Origin: an uncultured Bacteriovoracaceae bacterium
Lineage (GTDB): Bacteria; Bdellovibrionota; Bacteriovoracia; Bacteriovoracales; Bacteriovoracaceae
Direction: 5' to 3'
NCBI GenBank assembly: GCA_937923325.1
Contig: CAKZUQ010000034.1
Coordinates: forward strand, 1 to 57,057
DNA length: 57,057 nucleotides
In this document: piece by piece, positions 17,742 to 27,175 of the stretch
Layout of the letters: each line of letters starts with the position of its first letter
How positions within the stretch are numbered: the stretch's first letter is position 1
Notes under the pieces: generated by a model
Database searches by the model: none
Told to the model about the DNA's origin: nothing
What the model saw: the letters and a program-made list of their open reading frames with translations, nothing else
Position numbers and translations under genes: made by a program

Positions 17742-18152
17742 TTACATAAATACTGTCGAATCAATTTTCGTGAAAACGTTTTCATTCATACTTGATTTAT
17801 CAACAGCAGTTACAACCTTATTGTTGTTTACATCTACTATGTAAGCAGCTTTATCAGTTATAACAAGTGAGTCTCGCCCACCTTTTTCTTTTAGTTTTGT
17901 GATTGCATCTCTAACTTTAACGTATTCGTCTCCATTAAAATCAATCTGTCTTTCTTCTAATCTTTTAGCCGCATGAGTAGATAAATTAATTCCACCATGA
18001 AGAGGTTTCCCCTCCCCAATTTGCTGATCTAATAAATTTTTAAAGTCACTAGTTTTACCATCTTTTGGAAGACGATTAGAAACATCGACCTTTTGCTGGC
18101 CGGGTGCTTTTGTTACATTAGGAATAAGAATATTATTAATGTTCTTACTCAT
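17742..18152 (-). CDS. Flagellar operon protein (TIGR02530 type)
   Basis: 136 aa, cytoplasmic and hydrophilic. The core HGGINLSTHAAKRLEERQIDF, then VRDAITKLKEKGGRDSLVITDKAAYIVDVNNNKVVTAVD, matches the small conserved flagellar-operon protein found between flgD and flgE in Bacilli, Clostridia and some other bacteria. Its function is unknown; a role in hook assembly is inferred from position only. It is followed by a 148-base gap and then flgE. Confidence 0.75.
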   Translation of the reverse strand: MSKNINNILIPNVTKAPGQQKVDVSNRLPKDGKTSDFKNLLDQQIGEGKPLHGGINLSTHAAKRLEERQIDFNGDEYVKVRDAITKLKEKGGRDSLVITDKAAYIVDVNNNKVVTAVDKSSMNENVFTKIDSTVFM

Positions 18153-18179
18153 TGTTGTTACTCACCTTTTGTTATATTT

Positions 18180-19205
18180 CTATTCAACGTCATAAACGTT
18201 AGTAATACCTGTTCCAACATTAGCAGATTTATTATTCTTTTGACTATTATTTTCTAAGCCATAAGAATTCATTCCAGCTTGTTGCTTCAACTTATTTAAG
18301 TTTACTTTAGATTGTATGTTCTGCGCAATAGGCAAATTTTGTGCAGTATTTCTTGCCGGATTTGATTGTACTCCAGCAAATGCATCTGCAACATTCTTAC
18401 CACTTGTTTGTGCAAACTTCCCTTTACCACTTGCGTGGAAAGAGTCAACATCTCTTAAGAAAACTTTTTTACCATCAACTTTTAAAACTGTTTCACCATT
18501 TTCAAAAAATACTGATTCAACTGTACCTTTTACTTTTGTATTTGCTTGAATTGGCTCAGATGTTTTATCCCAAGCATAGACTTGAACTCTGTATTCACCT
18601 TTTGCTGCCGTTTGGCCATCTAAAGAAATTCCATCCCAAGAAACAGTTTGAGAACCACGACCAATATTTTCTCTCCACATTTCACCAACCATAGCATTTT
18701 TCTTATCAAAAACTCTTACAAGAACTTTTGCTGCTGGTTTTTCAATACTAAAAAGAACATCCGCTTTTCCACCATCTTCAGTTAAATCTAAACTTGTTCC
18801 GTTTGTAACAATTTCTTTTCCAAGAAAACTTGCTCCATAAAACTTATCTTCGATTTTTTGATTATTCCCCATTTTTTCAAATTTACTGTTTAAATTTGAT
18901 AACTGCTCTAATTGAGAAAACTGAGCCAGCTCTCCAGCCATTTTTGATTGTTCCATTGGCTTTAATGGATCTTGATTTTGAAGCTGATAAGTTAAAAGTT
19001 TTAAAAACTCATCCTTACCCATTTTATTATGCTTCTCTCCATCAACATAGAGTCCGTTTTTAGGCTTATAACCTGTTACATTATTGATCAACCGTTCTTT
19101 TTCCCCAGCTTTGATATTAGCTTCATCCATTGACGGTTTTCTACGCGCCATAGAGACATCTCTAAACTGGTTCTTTTTGTTTGAATCTAGTCGACCCATT
19201 TGCAT
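18180..19205 (-). CDS. flgD: Flagellar hook cap/assembly protein FlgD
   Basis: 341 aa, about 100 longer than typical FlgD. The FlgD core starts near residue 58 with MGKDEFLKLLTYQLQNQDPLKP and MAGELAQFSQLEQL, then the FlgD-Ig/Tudor region with VRVFDKKNAMVGE and WDGISLDGQTAAKGEYRVQVYA. Extra parts are an N-terminal basic stretch of about 55 residues and a C-terminal Q/N-rich tail of about 80. FlgD caps the growing hook. Its ATG overlaps the fliK stop at TAATG. Confidence 0.92.
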   Translation of the reverse strand: MQMGRLDSNKKNQFRDVSMARRKPSMDEANIKAGEKERLINNVTGYKPKNGLYVDGEKHNKMGKDEFLKLLTYQLQNQDPLKPMEQSKMAGELAQFSQLEQLSNLNSKFEKMGNNQKIEDKFYGASFLGKEIVTNGTSLDLTEDGGKADVLFSIEKPAAKVLVRVFDKKNAMVGEMWRENIGRGSQTVSWDGISLDGQTAAKGEYRVQVYAWDKTSEPIQANTKVKGTVESVFFENGETVLKVDGKKVFLRDVDSFHASGKGKFAQTSGKNVADAFAGVQSNPARNTAQNLPIAQNIQSKVNLNKLKQQAGMNSYGLENNSQKNNKSANVGTGITNVYDVE

Positions 19206-20530
19206 TAGGCAGCTTCCTTATCATTTAAAAGGTTCCAAAGTTCTTCTCTTCTTTCAGAGTCTTGCTTTCTTTGACCTTGTTCACTTCCAGCATGCTCTTG
19301 CTTACCACCTGGATGGTTAGAAGAGTGGTTGGAATTATTTTGATTATTATTAGTATTATTTGAATCTAACTTAAACTCAGAAACTGAAATACCTGCTTGA
19401 GATAAAGTTTGTAATAACTCCCCTCTATTTTGATTAAAGAACTTAGAGCCTTCTTGCGAGTGAGCATTGATCATAACACTAACTTGGTTTCCATCTTTGG
19501 CCACTGTCAAATCAACCATTCCTAAATCTTTATGCTCAAAACTCATCTGCATTGTAGGCTCTTTACTAACCCTTGCCTGAATAACGTAATCCTGAATCTG
19601 TGTTATTACATCAGATTGATTTGTAGCACCAGTTAACTGAGAAATATCAAAGGTTTTCCCAGCAGCAACAGAACTTGCTATTTGTGTAGCTGTTTGTTGT
19701 CCACTTTGAGAGCTAAACTCCATTCCAGACTCTGAACCCTTTTCTGAGTTATTCATAAGCATTAAATCTTGAACCTTCATAGGTGCAGATTCAGCTGTTT
19801 GAATTTGAGTCATTTTAGGTGCATCTGCTTCAATATTCTTAGCAAACATTGATTCAGCTTGAGCTGCTTTGTATGGATTAGCATTTGCATTTGTAAAATT
19901 TTGTTTTCTACCAGAGCTTTGCTTAGCTACAAATTCATTTAAGTCCATTAGACCTTTTGTTGCTTCTGGCTTAGTTTCTGGTTGTACTTGTTGTTTATTA
20001 ATTGCAAACATTGACTTTCTTTCTGGAACAAAAGCTCTTGAAGCTTCTTCCGTAGTTGCCATCTTTGTCTGTTGAGCAGAAACTTCAGGTTTCGCAAAAA
20101 TTGATTTCGTAGAATTTAATGCCTTCTCTTCATTATTTCGAGAAACTTCATACGGTGATAATACTCTTTGTTCTTGTTTTTTTGGGTCCAAAAGAATAGA
20201 AGATTGATTAGGATTTTGAGACTTAACATCCTTACCAATTTCTAGTGCTTTTTCATCCAATTCTCCTAGAGCATTCTTAGCTTTAGCTAACAATTCTGGA
20301 TCTACAACAGATTTACCTTCTTGACCTTCAGCCTTCCCTAACAAAGTTTTAAAATCTAGATTCTCTGGATTTTCCCCTAATAACTTTGCTAATTCTGGAT
20401 TTTGTTCTAGAAGCTCTGGTGAGATCTCGAGTTGCTGTCCTAACGCCGTAAGCACGTCCATCTCACCACCAGAGACTCTCGTCCCTTGGGCAATCGAACC
20501 TTGCGTAGGTGTTGCGTGGATTAAACTCAT
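19205..20530 (-). CDS. fliK: Flagellar hook-length control protein FliK
   Basis: 441 aa. The N-terminal two thirds are low-complexity, Q/E/K-rich and probably disordered, as expected of the molecular ruler. The C-terminal domain has the FliK signature LGMVDLTVAKDGNQVSVMIN, then SGxEGSKFF-like residues and LLQTLSQAGISVSEFKL, followed by an Asn/Ser/His-rich tail. FliK measures the hook and switches export specificity via FlhB. It overlaps flgD by one base. Confidence 0.88.
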   Translation of the reverse strand: MSLIHATPTQGSIAQGTRVSGGEMDVLTALGQQLEISPELLEQNPELAKLLGENPENLDFKTLLGKAEGQEGKSVVDPELLAKAKNALGELDEKALEIGKDVKSQNPNQSSILLDPKKQEQRVLSPYEVSRNNEEKALNSTKSIFAKPEVSAQQTKMATTEEASRAFVPERKSMFAINKQQVQPETKPEATKGLMDLNEFVAKQSSGRKQNFTNANANPYKAAQAESMFAKNIEADAPKMTQIQTAESAPMKVQDLMLMNNSEKGSESGMEFSSQSGQQTATQIASSVAAGKTFDISQLTGATNQSDVITQIQDYVIQARVSKEPTMQMSFEHKDLGMVDLTVAKDGNQVSVMINAHSQEGSKFFNQNRGELLQTLSQAGISVSEFKLDSNNTNNNQNNSNHSSNHPGGKQEHAGSEQGQRKQDSERREELWNLLNDKEAA

Positions 20531-20608
20531 TTCACTTCCTGTGTTTGTGTGTTTATGTTTGTCTTATATTCTTAATACGCACATCCTTGTGCATACTATC
20601 TCTCTATA

Positions 20609-21142
20609 CTATTTTTGCATATTCAAGTACTGTTTTTGAAGTCGGGCAGAAACTTCCTTATCCATAAGATTAAAGATCTTTGACGCTCTTTTAGGGTCAA
20701 TTTGTTCTAATATTTTCACAGATATCAAACTATCTTGCACAGATAGTACCTCAGCCGCCTTTAAAGGCTTCATATTGGCAATTACACTTACCATCTGTTT
20801 TACTCTTCTTGCTTGACCATTTTTATTGTTATCAATACACCCAATTATTTTACTCTGTCTTTTTTCAACATCTAATATTTTTCTTGAAAGAGTTGCTTCT
20901 GAAATTTTAATTTGCTCTTCTCGAGTAGTTAATTCTTGCTCTTTTTTATCCATTTTCTTTTCTCTAAGTAAAATTTCTTTAGTTAGAGTTGCTATTGATG
21001 ATTTTTTAATTTTTTCGATTTTAGCATTTACTAACTTCTCTACTTTTTCATCGAGTTCAGCTTGAGTATAAATTTTCTTTTCATCAGCTGCATGAGCCTT
21101 AAAAAAAACGGCCATTACAATCAATAAAATTAAATTCTTCAT
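20609..21142 (-). CDS. MotE-like flagellar chaperone (MgtE-N domain)
   Basis: 177 aa with an N-terminal signal peptide (1-18, ending AHA). A long coiled coil spans about residues 25-100, and a C-terminal domain of short helices (LKAAEVLSVQDSLISVKILEQIDPKRASKIFNLM) resembles the FliG/MgtE-N fold. This layout and the position between fliJ and fliK match YlxF/MotE, a periplasmic factor proposed to stabilise MotC-type stators. The function is transferred from family knowledge. Confidence 0.72.
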   Translation of the reverse strand: MKNLILLIVMAVFFKAHAADEKKIYTQAELDEKVEKLVNAKIEKIKKSSIATLTKEILLREKKMDKKEQELTTREEQIKISEATLSRKILDVEKRQSKIIGCIDNNKNGQARRVKQMVSVIANMKPLKAAEVLSVQDSLISVKILEQIDPKRASKIFNLMDKEVSARLQKQYLNMQK

Positions 21143-21153
21143 TTTTCCTACTT

Positions 21154-21600
21154 TTATTTAGCTTTGAACTGTGACCAATTTTGAACTTGTTCTTCAATGT
21201 CAGCATTCATTCTTTTATCTAAATCTTTTTTATATTTTTTACGATCTTTATCTTTCATCTCTTCAATGACTTTTACATCAGCACGAAGTTTGTTAAGCAT
21301 TAAGTACATTTGTTCAATTTTATTTTCAAATTGCTCAATTTCGTCTTCTACTTTTGAAATATGTGTTCTTTTACCTTGAACAAAATATGGGTGAAACCTC
21401 GTCTCTAGACCACTTGCACCACCACCTAATGATTGCTCTTGAAGAGCAAAAGCTTCGGCAATATCAGAATTATGATTGGCCACTTCTTTTTTTAAACTTG
21501 TTATATGAACTTGTACTTGCCCAATTTGCATCTTAAGCTGATCTTCTTTGATCTTCCTAATTTTTAAAAGTGCATCTAGTTTAAATTTGTACTTTTTCAT
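21154..21600 (-). CDS. fliJ: Flagellar export protein FliJ
   Basis: 148 aa, almost entirely coiled coil and highly charged, with the family-typical N terminus KYKFKLDALLKIRKIKEDQLK. FliJ docks on the FliI hexamer and couples it to the export gate. It is placed seven bases after fliI. Sequence conservation is low, so context carries much of the call. Confidence 0.85.
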   Translation of the reverse strand: MKKYKFKLDALLKIRKIKEDQLKMQIGQVQVHITSLKKEVANHNSDIAEAFALQEQSLGGGASGLETRFHPYFVQGKRTHISKVEDEIEQFENKIEQMYLMLNKLRADVKVIEEMKDKDRKKYKKDLDKRMNADIEEQVQNWSQFKAK

Positions 21601-21607
21601 TTAATCC

Positions 21608-23011
21608 TTAGAATCTATCTAATGATCCATTGTTTGAGTTATTTTGCTGCATAAAGAAATTAGGATCAACTTCTGTTTCTGCCCTACGAGCAATTTCAAC
21701 CATTCTGTCATAAAGATCATCTATAGTTGATGACTCATCCATTCTTTGACGTAACAGAGCTATTAATTCGTCGTATATAATAATGGCCTTATCTACTTTA
21801 GGATTTGTTCCACGAGCGTACGCACCAACATTAATTAAGTCTTCAGCTTCTTTGTATGAGGCCATAAGGTCTCTTAAGTGACCTGCAACAATTGTATGCT
21901 CTTTAGTAACACACTTACTCATTACCCTTGAAATTGACTCTAATACATCTATTGCAGGGAAATGGTTTTTAGCTGCTAACTCTCTACTTAAAACGATGTG
22001 ACCATCAGCTATTGCTCTTACAGCATCTGCAATTGGCTCATCCATATCTCCACCTTCAACAAGTACGGTATAAATACCAGTAATAGTTCCAGCATCTCTT
22101 TTTGTTCCTGCTCTTTCCATTAATTTTGGAAGTTTAGCAAAAACACTTGGTCCATAACCTTTTTGCCCAGGAGGTTCTCCTGTACTCATACCAATTTCTC
22201 TATTTGCCATTGCAAAACGAGTGATTGAATCCATCATCAGAATTACATCTTGGCTTTGGTCTCTAAAGTATTCAGCAATTGTTGTTGCAGTAAAAGCTGC
22301 CTTTGACCTAATAAGTGCATTAGTATCTGATGTTGCAACAACAACGACAGATCTTTTTAAACCTTCTTCACCCAGATCTGACTCAATAAACTCTAGAACC
22401 TCTCGCCCTCTCTCTCCAATAAGAGCGATAACATTTATATCAGCTGAAGTATTTCTTGCGATCATACTCATTAGCGTTGACTTACCAACACCAGATCCGG
22501 CCATAATAGCAAGACGCTGGCCCTTACCTGCAGTTATAAATGAATTAATTGCATTAACCCCTGTATCAAGAGGCTGTCTTATAGGCGGTCTATCTAGCGG
22601 GTTAATGGGTTCACCAAAAATAGATCTTGTATCAGCGATCACATCACTAATTATTGGACCTTTACCATCAATTGGATTACCTTGAAAATCAACAACACGT
22701 CCTAACATTCCAGGACTAACTTTAATCGTTGTAGTTAGGTCTCTAAGATAAACTTTTGTTTGAGAATTAATTCCAGTTATATCTTCATAAGGCATTACCT
22801 TACATTTATGTCCGTCGATACCTACGACTTCACCTAAACATGATTGACCATTTTGAGTCACAAATTCTACACAACATCCCATTACAGCTCTGGGTAAAGT
22901 TGCTTCATAAATCATTCCATGGCTTGATAATATTTTTCCAATGTTCTGGTAAGGTGTACTAGATTCAAATTCTTTGATAATAGGCTTGAAGTCTAATCCT
23001 TTATTATTCAT
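21608..23011 (-). CDS. fliI: Flagellum-specific export ATPase FliI
   Basis: 467 aa. An F1-like beta-barrel domain is followed by the ATPase core: Walker A AGSGVGKST (residues 171-179), IGERGREVLEF, Walker B VILMMDSITRFA and GEPPGQKGYGPSVFAKLP. It energises export of rod, hook and filament subunits with FliH and FliJ. Its ATG lies inside the end of fliH (8-base overlap). Confidence 0.96.
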   Translation of the reverse strand: MNNKGLDFKPIIKEFESSTPYQNIGKILSSHGMIYEATLPRAVMGCCVEFVTQNGQSCLGEVVGIDGHKCKVMPYEDITGINSQTKVYLRDLTTTIKVSPGMLGRVVDFQGNPIDGKGPIISDVIADTRSIFGEPINPLDRPPIRQPLDTGVNAINSFITAGKGQRLAIMAGSGVGKSTLMSMIARNTSADINVIALIGERGREVLEFIESDLGEEGLKRSVVVVATSDTNALIRSKAAFTATTIAEYFRDQSQDVILMMDSITRFAMANREIGMSTGEPPGQKGYGPSVFAKLPKLMERAGTKRDAGTITGIYTVLVEGGDMDEPIADAVRAIADGHIVLSRELAAKNHFPAIDVLESISRVMSKCVTKEHTIVAGHLRDLMASYKEAEDLINVGAYARGTNPKVDKAIIIYDELIALLRQRMDESSTIDDLYDRMVEIARRAETEVDPNFFMQQNNSNNGSLDRF

Positions 23012-23843
23012 CTAGGTTGTTTTCCTCTGATTCAATTCCAACTGATTCGAAAAGTTTGTCAATTGATGCTAATTGAGATTTTAAAGAACCATCTATAACC
23101 CCAACTTCAGATTCAAGCATAATACCTCTTTCAGTCATATCTTGATCAATTTCCACTCTTACATTTGTCAAGGCTCCAAGTTTAGATTCGATACTTTGAA
23201 TAACCTCAGGCATACCTTCAAAATCTTCTTGATTAACTCTAACTAGTAAGTTTGATTTAGTATTAATTTCTAAAATTAATTTATGAAGTAATCTTTCAAT
23301 ATATTCTTTGTCTTCTACTTCTTTTAAGATTACCCACTTAGTAAGGTTTTTAACTACTTTATAAGCATCATCTCGAGTGTTTTCCATTAATTCTTTTTGT
23401 TTAGAAAAAACATCTTCAAGATAATCACCAAGCTTCGCAACACTATCGTTATATTTTACGATTGTTTCTTGATAAGCAGCATCAGCACCTTGTGTTCTTC
23501 CGGCTTCAAAGCCTTCATCATGAGCTTCTTTACTCAAAACTTCTAGTCTAGCGGCAACCTCCGCGCTTACTCTTTTTTCAAAGTCTTCATCTTCTTGAGC
23601 CCTTAAACCTCTGTGCTCTCTAACAATTGAATCAATTGAGAAGTTAGATTTTGCTTCGTCACTTCTTTCCTGTCTGATAATTTCAGGTGTAATATTATTC
23701 TTAAACGCAGCAGCATCTTTAAGTGATTTCATTTCGAAATCAGAAACTTTATCTTGCACAAATTCATTTTGATCTGGGATCAATTGTCCAAATTGAAATG
23801 CTTCAACTTTTGTTTTTGAATTTGTGTTTTTAAATACTGCCAT
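23004..23843 (-). CDS. fliH: Flagellar assembly protein FliH
   Basis: 279 aa, charged, with the central EGFEAGRTQGADAAYQE segment typical of the FliH GxxxG-rich coiled coil, and a C-terminal domain (LLHKLILEINTKSNLLVRVNQEDFEGM, IDQDMTERGIMLESEVGVIDGSL) like that of FliH/HrpE/YscL. It regulates the FliI ATPase and delivers it to the export gate. It overlaps fliI by eight bases. Confidence 0.9.
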   Translation of the reverse strand: MAVFKNTNSKTKVEAFQFGQLIPDQNEFVQDKVSDFEMKSLKDAAAFKNNITPEIIRQERSDEAKSNFSIDSIVREHRGLRAQEDEDFEKRVSAEVAARLEVLSKEAHDEGFEAGRTQGADAAYQETIVKYNDSVAKLGDYLEDVFSKQKELMENTRDDAYKVVKNLTKWVILKEVEDKEYIERLLHKLILEINTKSNLLVRVNQEDFEGMPEVIQSIESKLGALTNVRVEIDQDMTERGIMLESEVGVIDGSLKSQLASIDKLFESVGIESEENNLDE

Positions 23844-23878
23844 TTAGTCTCCAATAATTATTCTTATCTGCCATGGTA

Positions 23879-24913
23879 TTAAACCATTGCATCACCTTCT
23901 CCACCTCTAGAGATAACTGCTTTACCTTTAGCTTCAAGGTCCTTAACTTGCTGAACAATTTCCTGTTGAGCTTTTTCAACATCAGAAAGTTTTGTTGGGC
24001 CTAGAGCGTCCAGATCTTCATTTAGAAGGCCAGCTGCTCTGCTAGACATATTTTTAAATAGCTTTTGCTTAACTTCTTCTGGAGAAGTTTTAAGTGCAAT
24101 AGTAAGTTTCTGATTATCAACAACTTTAAGAAGCTCTTGCATACCTTTGTCGTCCACAAATACAAGGTCTTCGAATACGAACATAAGTTTTCTAATTTCT
24201 TCTGCAAGTTCAGGGTCTTTTTCTTCAACTCTGGCCATAACATTCTTCTCAGAGTTTTTATCCATCATATTTAGCATATCTGCAATTGGCTCTACTCCAC
24301 CAAGCTGTTGAGTATCGATTGAACCAAGAGTTGATAGTTCTGTTTTAAGAACATCATCAAGCTGAGCAATAAGTTCAGGAGAAACAAAATCTAGGTTAGC
24401 TACCCTTAATACAACTTCTGCTTGAAGTCCTTCTGGAAGCTTTCTTAATACATCTACTTTTCTTTCTGTTTGCAAGTGAGCTACAATTAGTGCAATTGTT
24501 TGTGGATGCTCATTAATTAAGAAATTGGCCAGTGTTCTTGTATCTACTAACTCTAGAGACTCTAATGTATTTGATGTACCAACTTCTACAACTTGTCCAA
24601 GAAGTTGTTTAGCTCTATCTTCACCTAGGGCTCCTAAAATAAAGTCACGCCCTTTGTTTTCAGAGAATAGTAAGTCTGAGTCTTCATTTAACGAAGAATA
24701 GAATTCTTCAAGAACTCTTTTAACCATCCATATGGGAGATTTTGTTACCTGTGCCATTTGATTGATAAGTCTTTTAACATCGTTATCTTTCATATATTTA
24801 AAGATTAACTTTGCCGGACTTGGTCCAAGTGCACTTAGTAGTATTGCTGATTTGTCTAGACCGCTAAGTAGGGCGTATTCTACTTCAGGATCGAGGGTTT
24901 TCGCGTCAGCCAT
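23879..24913 (-). CDS. fliG: Flagellar motor switch protein FliG
   Basis: 344 aa, standard FliG length. It has the N-terminal helical domain (KSAILLSALGPSPAKLIFKYM), the middle domain with NEHPQTIALIVAHL, and the C-terminal torque domain with LMFVFEDLVFVDDKGMQELL and LKTSPEEVKQKLFKNMSSRAA. It converts ion flow at the stators into rotation and binds FliF and FliM. A GGAG-type ribosome site precedes the start. The 67-base spacer after fliF holds two hairpins. Confidence 0.96.
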   Translation of the reverse strand: MADAKTLDPEVEYALLSGLDKSAILLSALGPSPAKLIFKYMKDNDVKRLINQMAQVTKSPIWMVKRVLEEFYSSLNEDSDLLFSENKGRDFILGALGEDRAKQLLGQVVEVGTSNTLESLELVDTRTLANFLINEHPQTIALIVAHLQTERKVDVLRKLPEGLQAEVVLRVANLDFVSPELIAQLDDVLKTELSTLGSIDTQQLGGVEPIADMLNMMDKNSEKNVMARVEEKDPELAEEIRKLMFVFEDLVFVDDKGMQELLKVVDNQKLTIALKTSPEEVKQKLFKNMSSRAAGLLNEDLDALGPTKLSDVEKAQQEIVQQVKDLEAKGKAVISRGGEGDAMV

Positions 24914-24934
24914 TACGTTTCTCCTATTATTATT

Positions 24935-24992
24935 GCTAGCTATGCTAGCTCATCTTTCTTAGTGTTTCAGCGAAATAGCTCTAAGCTATTTC
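24935..24992 (-). promoter_or_regulatory. Paired hairpins at the fliF-fliG junction
   Basis: A perfect 9-bp inverted repeat GAAATAGCT/AGCTATTTC (24972-24980 and 24984-24992) has the fliF stop codon as its 3-base loop. A second repeat GCTAGC-TAT-GCTAGC (24935-24949) sits just upstream of the fliG ribosome site. There is no U-tract, so these are more likely mRNA stability or translation-control structures than terminators. Confidence 0.45.
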
Positions 24993-26669
24993 TTTATTAT
25001 TATCTTGAGAGTGAATCATTTCGTGAACAACTTGAGCAGCTTTTGCTGGATTCTGTTCAACAAGGTTAATAATTCTCTCTTTAATCATATTTCCTTCGAT
25101 TTTCTCAGGATTCATTTTATCTTCAATTGTTGGTAATGCATCTTCAAGACCTGGTAACTTTTGATTTGCTTGAATTTTTTCAAGTTCTTCAATCGTTTTA
25201 GGTAGAAAGTCTTCGATTGATTCAACAGTGTTTTCAGTAACCCACTGGATAAATGGTCTTACTACAATGAAGAATAATAGAGTGATTAAGATACCAATCA
25301 TTAAATACTTTGTTAGATTCTTAATGATCTCTCTATTTTCTCTTTGTCTAAGAATTGCTTCTGCTTCAGTTAAGTCTTCTTTAGCAAACTCCATATTCTT
25401 TATTACAATTGTATCTCCACGTCCTTCACTTAGTCCTACTGCTGAAGCGACAATCGCTTTAAAGTTAGCTATCTCTGCTTCACTCCATGGCTCATATTTA
25501 GTGATTGGAATACCATCTTCATTTAGTAGCATCTCACCATTTTCATCTAGTTGAGGAATTCTCTTTCCATCAACCATTACTGCAACACTTAAGTTTTGTA
25601 TTTCAGCTGTTGGCTTCTTAGACTGAGTTACAGTTTTTGGAACATTATAGTTTCTTGTTGTTAAAGACTTGTCTGTATCACTTCTCGTTTCAGGAATACC
25701 CGGTTGAGGAGCTTCACCAGGGATATTACTTCTTGCTCCTGGAATTCCTTGAGGAGATGGTCTAGAGCCTCTAAAATTTTGCTTATTGGCCACTTCTGAT
25801 AGCACAGCTGTGTTCTCACCATCATAACTTGTTTGAGTTTGGTAAGACTCAGTAAAGTCCATTTTAACATTTACTTTAGCTATTACTTTACCTTCTCCAA
25901 CAACTCTTTTTAAGATTTCTTCTACTTGACCTTCGTATGATCTATTAACTTTAGATTCTAACGCTAATCTATTTGCTGTGTGTTGGGCCATTGCATCCCC
26001 AACATTTTCAGTTAACTTTTTTCCTTTTGAATCGATGATGACAACATCTTTCTCTCTCATACCATCAACTGATGCTTGAATTAAAGACTGAATACCTTTG
26101 ATCTCATCTTTAGTTAAAGTAAAACCTCTGTCCATGTCTAGAACTACAGAAGCACTAGGTGGTTTCTTTTCAGATACAAATGGGCTGTTTTCGGGTAGAG
26201 ACAAATGAACTCTTGCTCTATTGATTCCTCTGATATGTTTTATAGTTTTCATTAGTTCGCCCTCAATAGCTCTTTGCTTATTGATTTTTTGAACGAAACT
26301 TGTTGTACCAAATGCTTGCTTATCAAAAACTTCATAACCTAGTGTTGAAGTTAAATTCACACCTTTTTTTGCAATCTCCAATCGCCAAACTTCAACTTGA
26401 TCCTCTGGTACATAGATACTTTTACCATCATCCTTAACTTGATAGCTGATTTTTCCGGCCTCTAATAACTGAGAGATACTTCCAGAATCTTCTTTAGTTA
26501 AGTCTGTGTATAATAGCTTATATTGAGTTTTTGAAGCCCAAATAACCAACACAGTCATAATAGCAACAATAATAAAACCAATTCCTAATAAACTGATTTT
26601 CCTATTGGTATCTAATGACCTAAAAAAGTCACTAAAATTTTGCGAAATTTGTTTTAAAAAGTCTTGCAA
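24981..26669 (-). CDS. fliF: Flagellar MS-ring protein FliF
   Basis: 562 aa. Two membrane helices bracket the periplasmic ring-building domains: about residues 26-46 (ISLLGIGFIIVAIMTVLVIW) and about 455-475 (TKYLMIGILITLLFFIVVRP). Family segments include LLYTDLTKEDSGSI, KINKQRAIEGELMKTIKHI and ARVHLSLPENSPF. The C-terminal cytoplasmic tail should bind FliG. It forms the inner-membrane base of the flagellum and houses the export gate. Confidence 0.96.
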   Translation of the reverse strand: MQDFLKQISQNFSDFFRSLDTNRKISLLGIGFIIVAIMTVLVIWASKTQYKLLYTDLTKEDSGSISQLLEAGKISYQVKDDGKSIYVPEDQVEVWRLEIAKKGVNLTSTLGYEVFDKQAFGTTSFVQKINKQRAIEGELMKTIKHIRGINRARVHLSLPENSPFVSEKKPPSASVVLDMDRGFTLTKDEIKGIQSLIQASVDGMREKDVVIIDSKGKKLTENVGDAMAQHTANRLALESKVNRSYEGQVEEILKRVVGEGKVIAKVNVKMDFTESYQTQTSYDGENTAVLSEVANKQNFRGSRPSPQGIPGARSNIPGEAPQPGIPETRSDTDKSLTTRNYNVPKTVTQSKKPTAEIQNLSVAVMVDGKRIPQLDENGEMLLNEDGIPITKYEPWSEAEIANFKAIVASAVGLSEGRGDTIVIKNMEFAKEDLTEAEAILRQRENREIIKNLTKYLMIGILITLLFFIVVRPFIQWVTENTVESIEDFLPKTIEELEKIQANQKLPGLEDALPTIEDKMNPEKIEGNMIKERIINLVEQNPAKAAQVVHEMIHSQDNNKEIA

Positions 26670-26790
26670 GAGAATCCTCCTGATTCAAAATTGCTTATCC
26701 TAGCTTATTACTTAACCCTCACTATCGCTTGGGTTTTCATGATTAAAAGTGAACCATGAACTGGTTTTATCTTACGAACTAGCCAGTACT
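26670..26790 (-). other. fliE-fliF spacer with two short inverted repeats
   Basis: The 121-base gap holds AACCC/GGGTT (26714-26718, 26731-26735) and AACCA/TGGTT (26752-26756, 26762-26766). No promoter consensus is clear. This is one of the longest gaps in an otherwise tight cluster. Confidence 0.35.
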
Positions 26791-27147
26791 CTAAACCTGC
26801 ATCTTCATTATTTCTTGGTACGCTGAAATTACTTTTGTTCGTACCTGATTCATTGTTCTAAAAGCAATATCAGCTTTTTCAACAGCTAGAAGTGTTTCGT
26901 GTAAATTCTTACTCTTCCCACTGGCTAATTGTTCCATAGCTACGTTTGCTTCTTCTTGTAAATTATTAACTTTACTTACTGATTCTAGTAAAAAATCACC
27001 AAAAGTTTTTGAGTCTGGAGCACTAGTAACATTTCCAAATGATTTTTCTCTAAAATCGATCTTGTTTCCAAGCTCAACACTTTTTGACCAATTTTTCATG
27101 TCATAGTTTTTTAAAGTATTTTGCATTTGCCCATATGATTTAATCAT
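26791..27147 (-). CDS. fliE: Flagellar hook-basal body protein FliE
   Basis: 118 aa, normal FliE size. The conserved C-terminal part is clear: SFGDFLLESVSKVNNLQEEANVAMEQLASGKSKNLHETLLAVEKADIAFRTMNQVRTKVISAYQEIMKM-like helices. FliE joins the MS ring to the proximal rod. Located between flgC and fliF. Confidence 0.95.
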   Translation of the reverse strand: MIKSYGQMQNTLKNYDMKNWSKSVELGNKIDFREKSFGNVTSAPDSKTFGDFLLESVSKVNNLQEEANVAMEQLASGKSKNLHETLLAVEKADIAFRTMNQVRTKVISAYQEIMKMQV

Positions 27148-27175
27148 AATTTACCTTTTGCCTATTTCTAGACTA

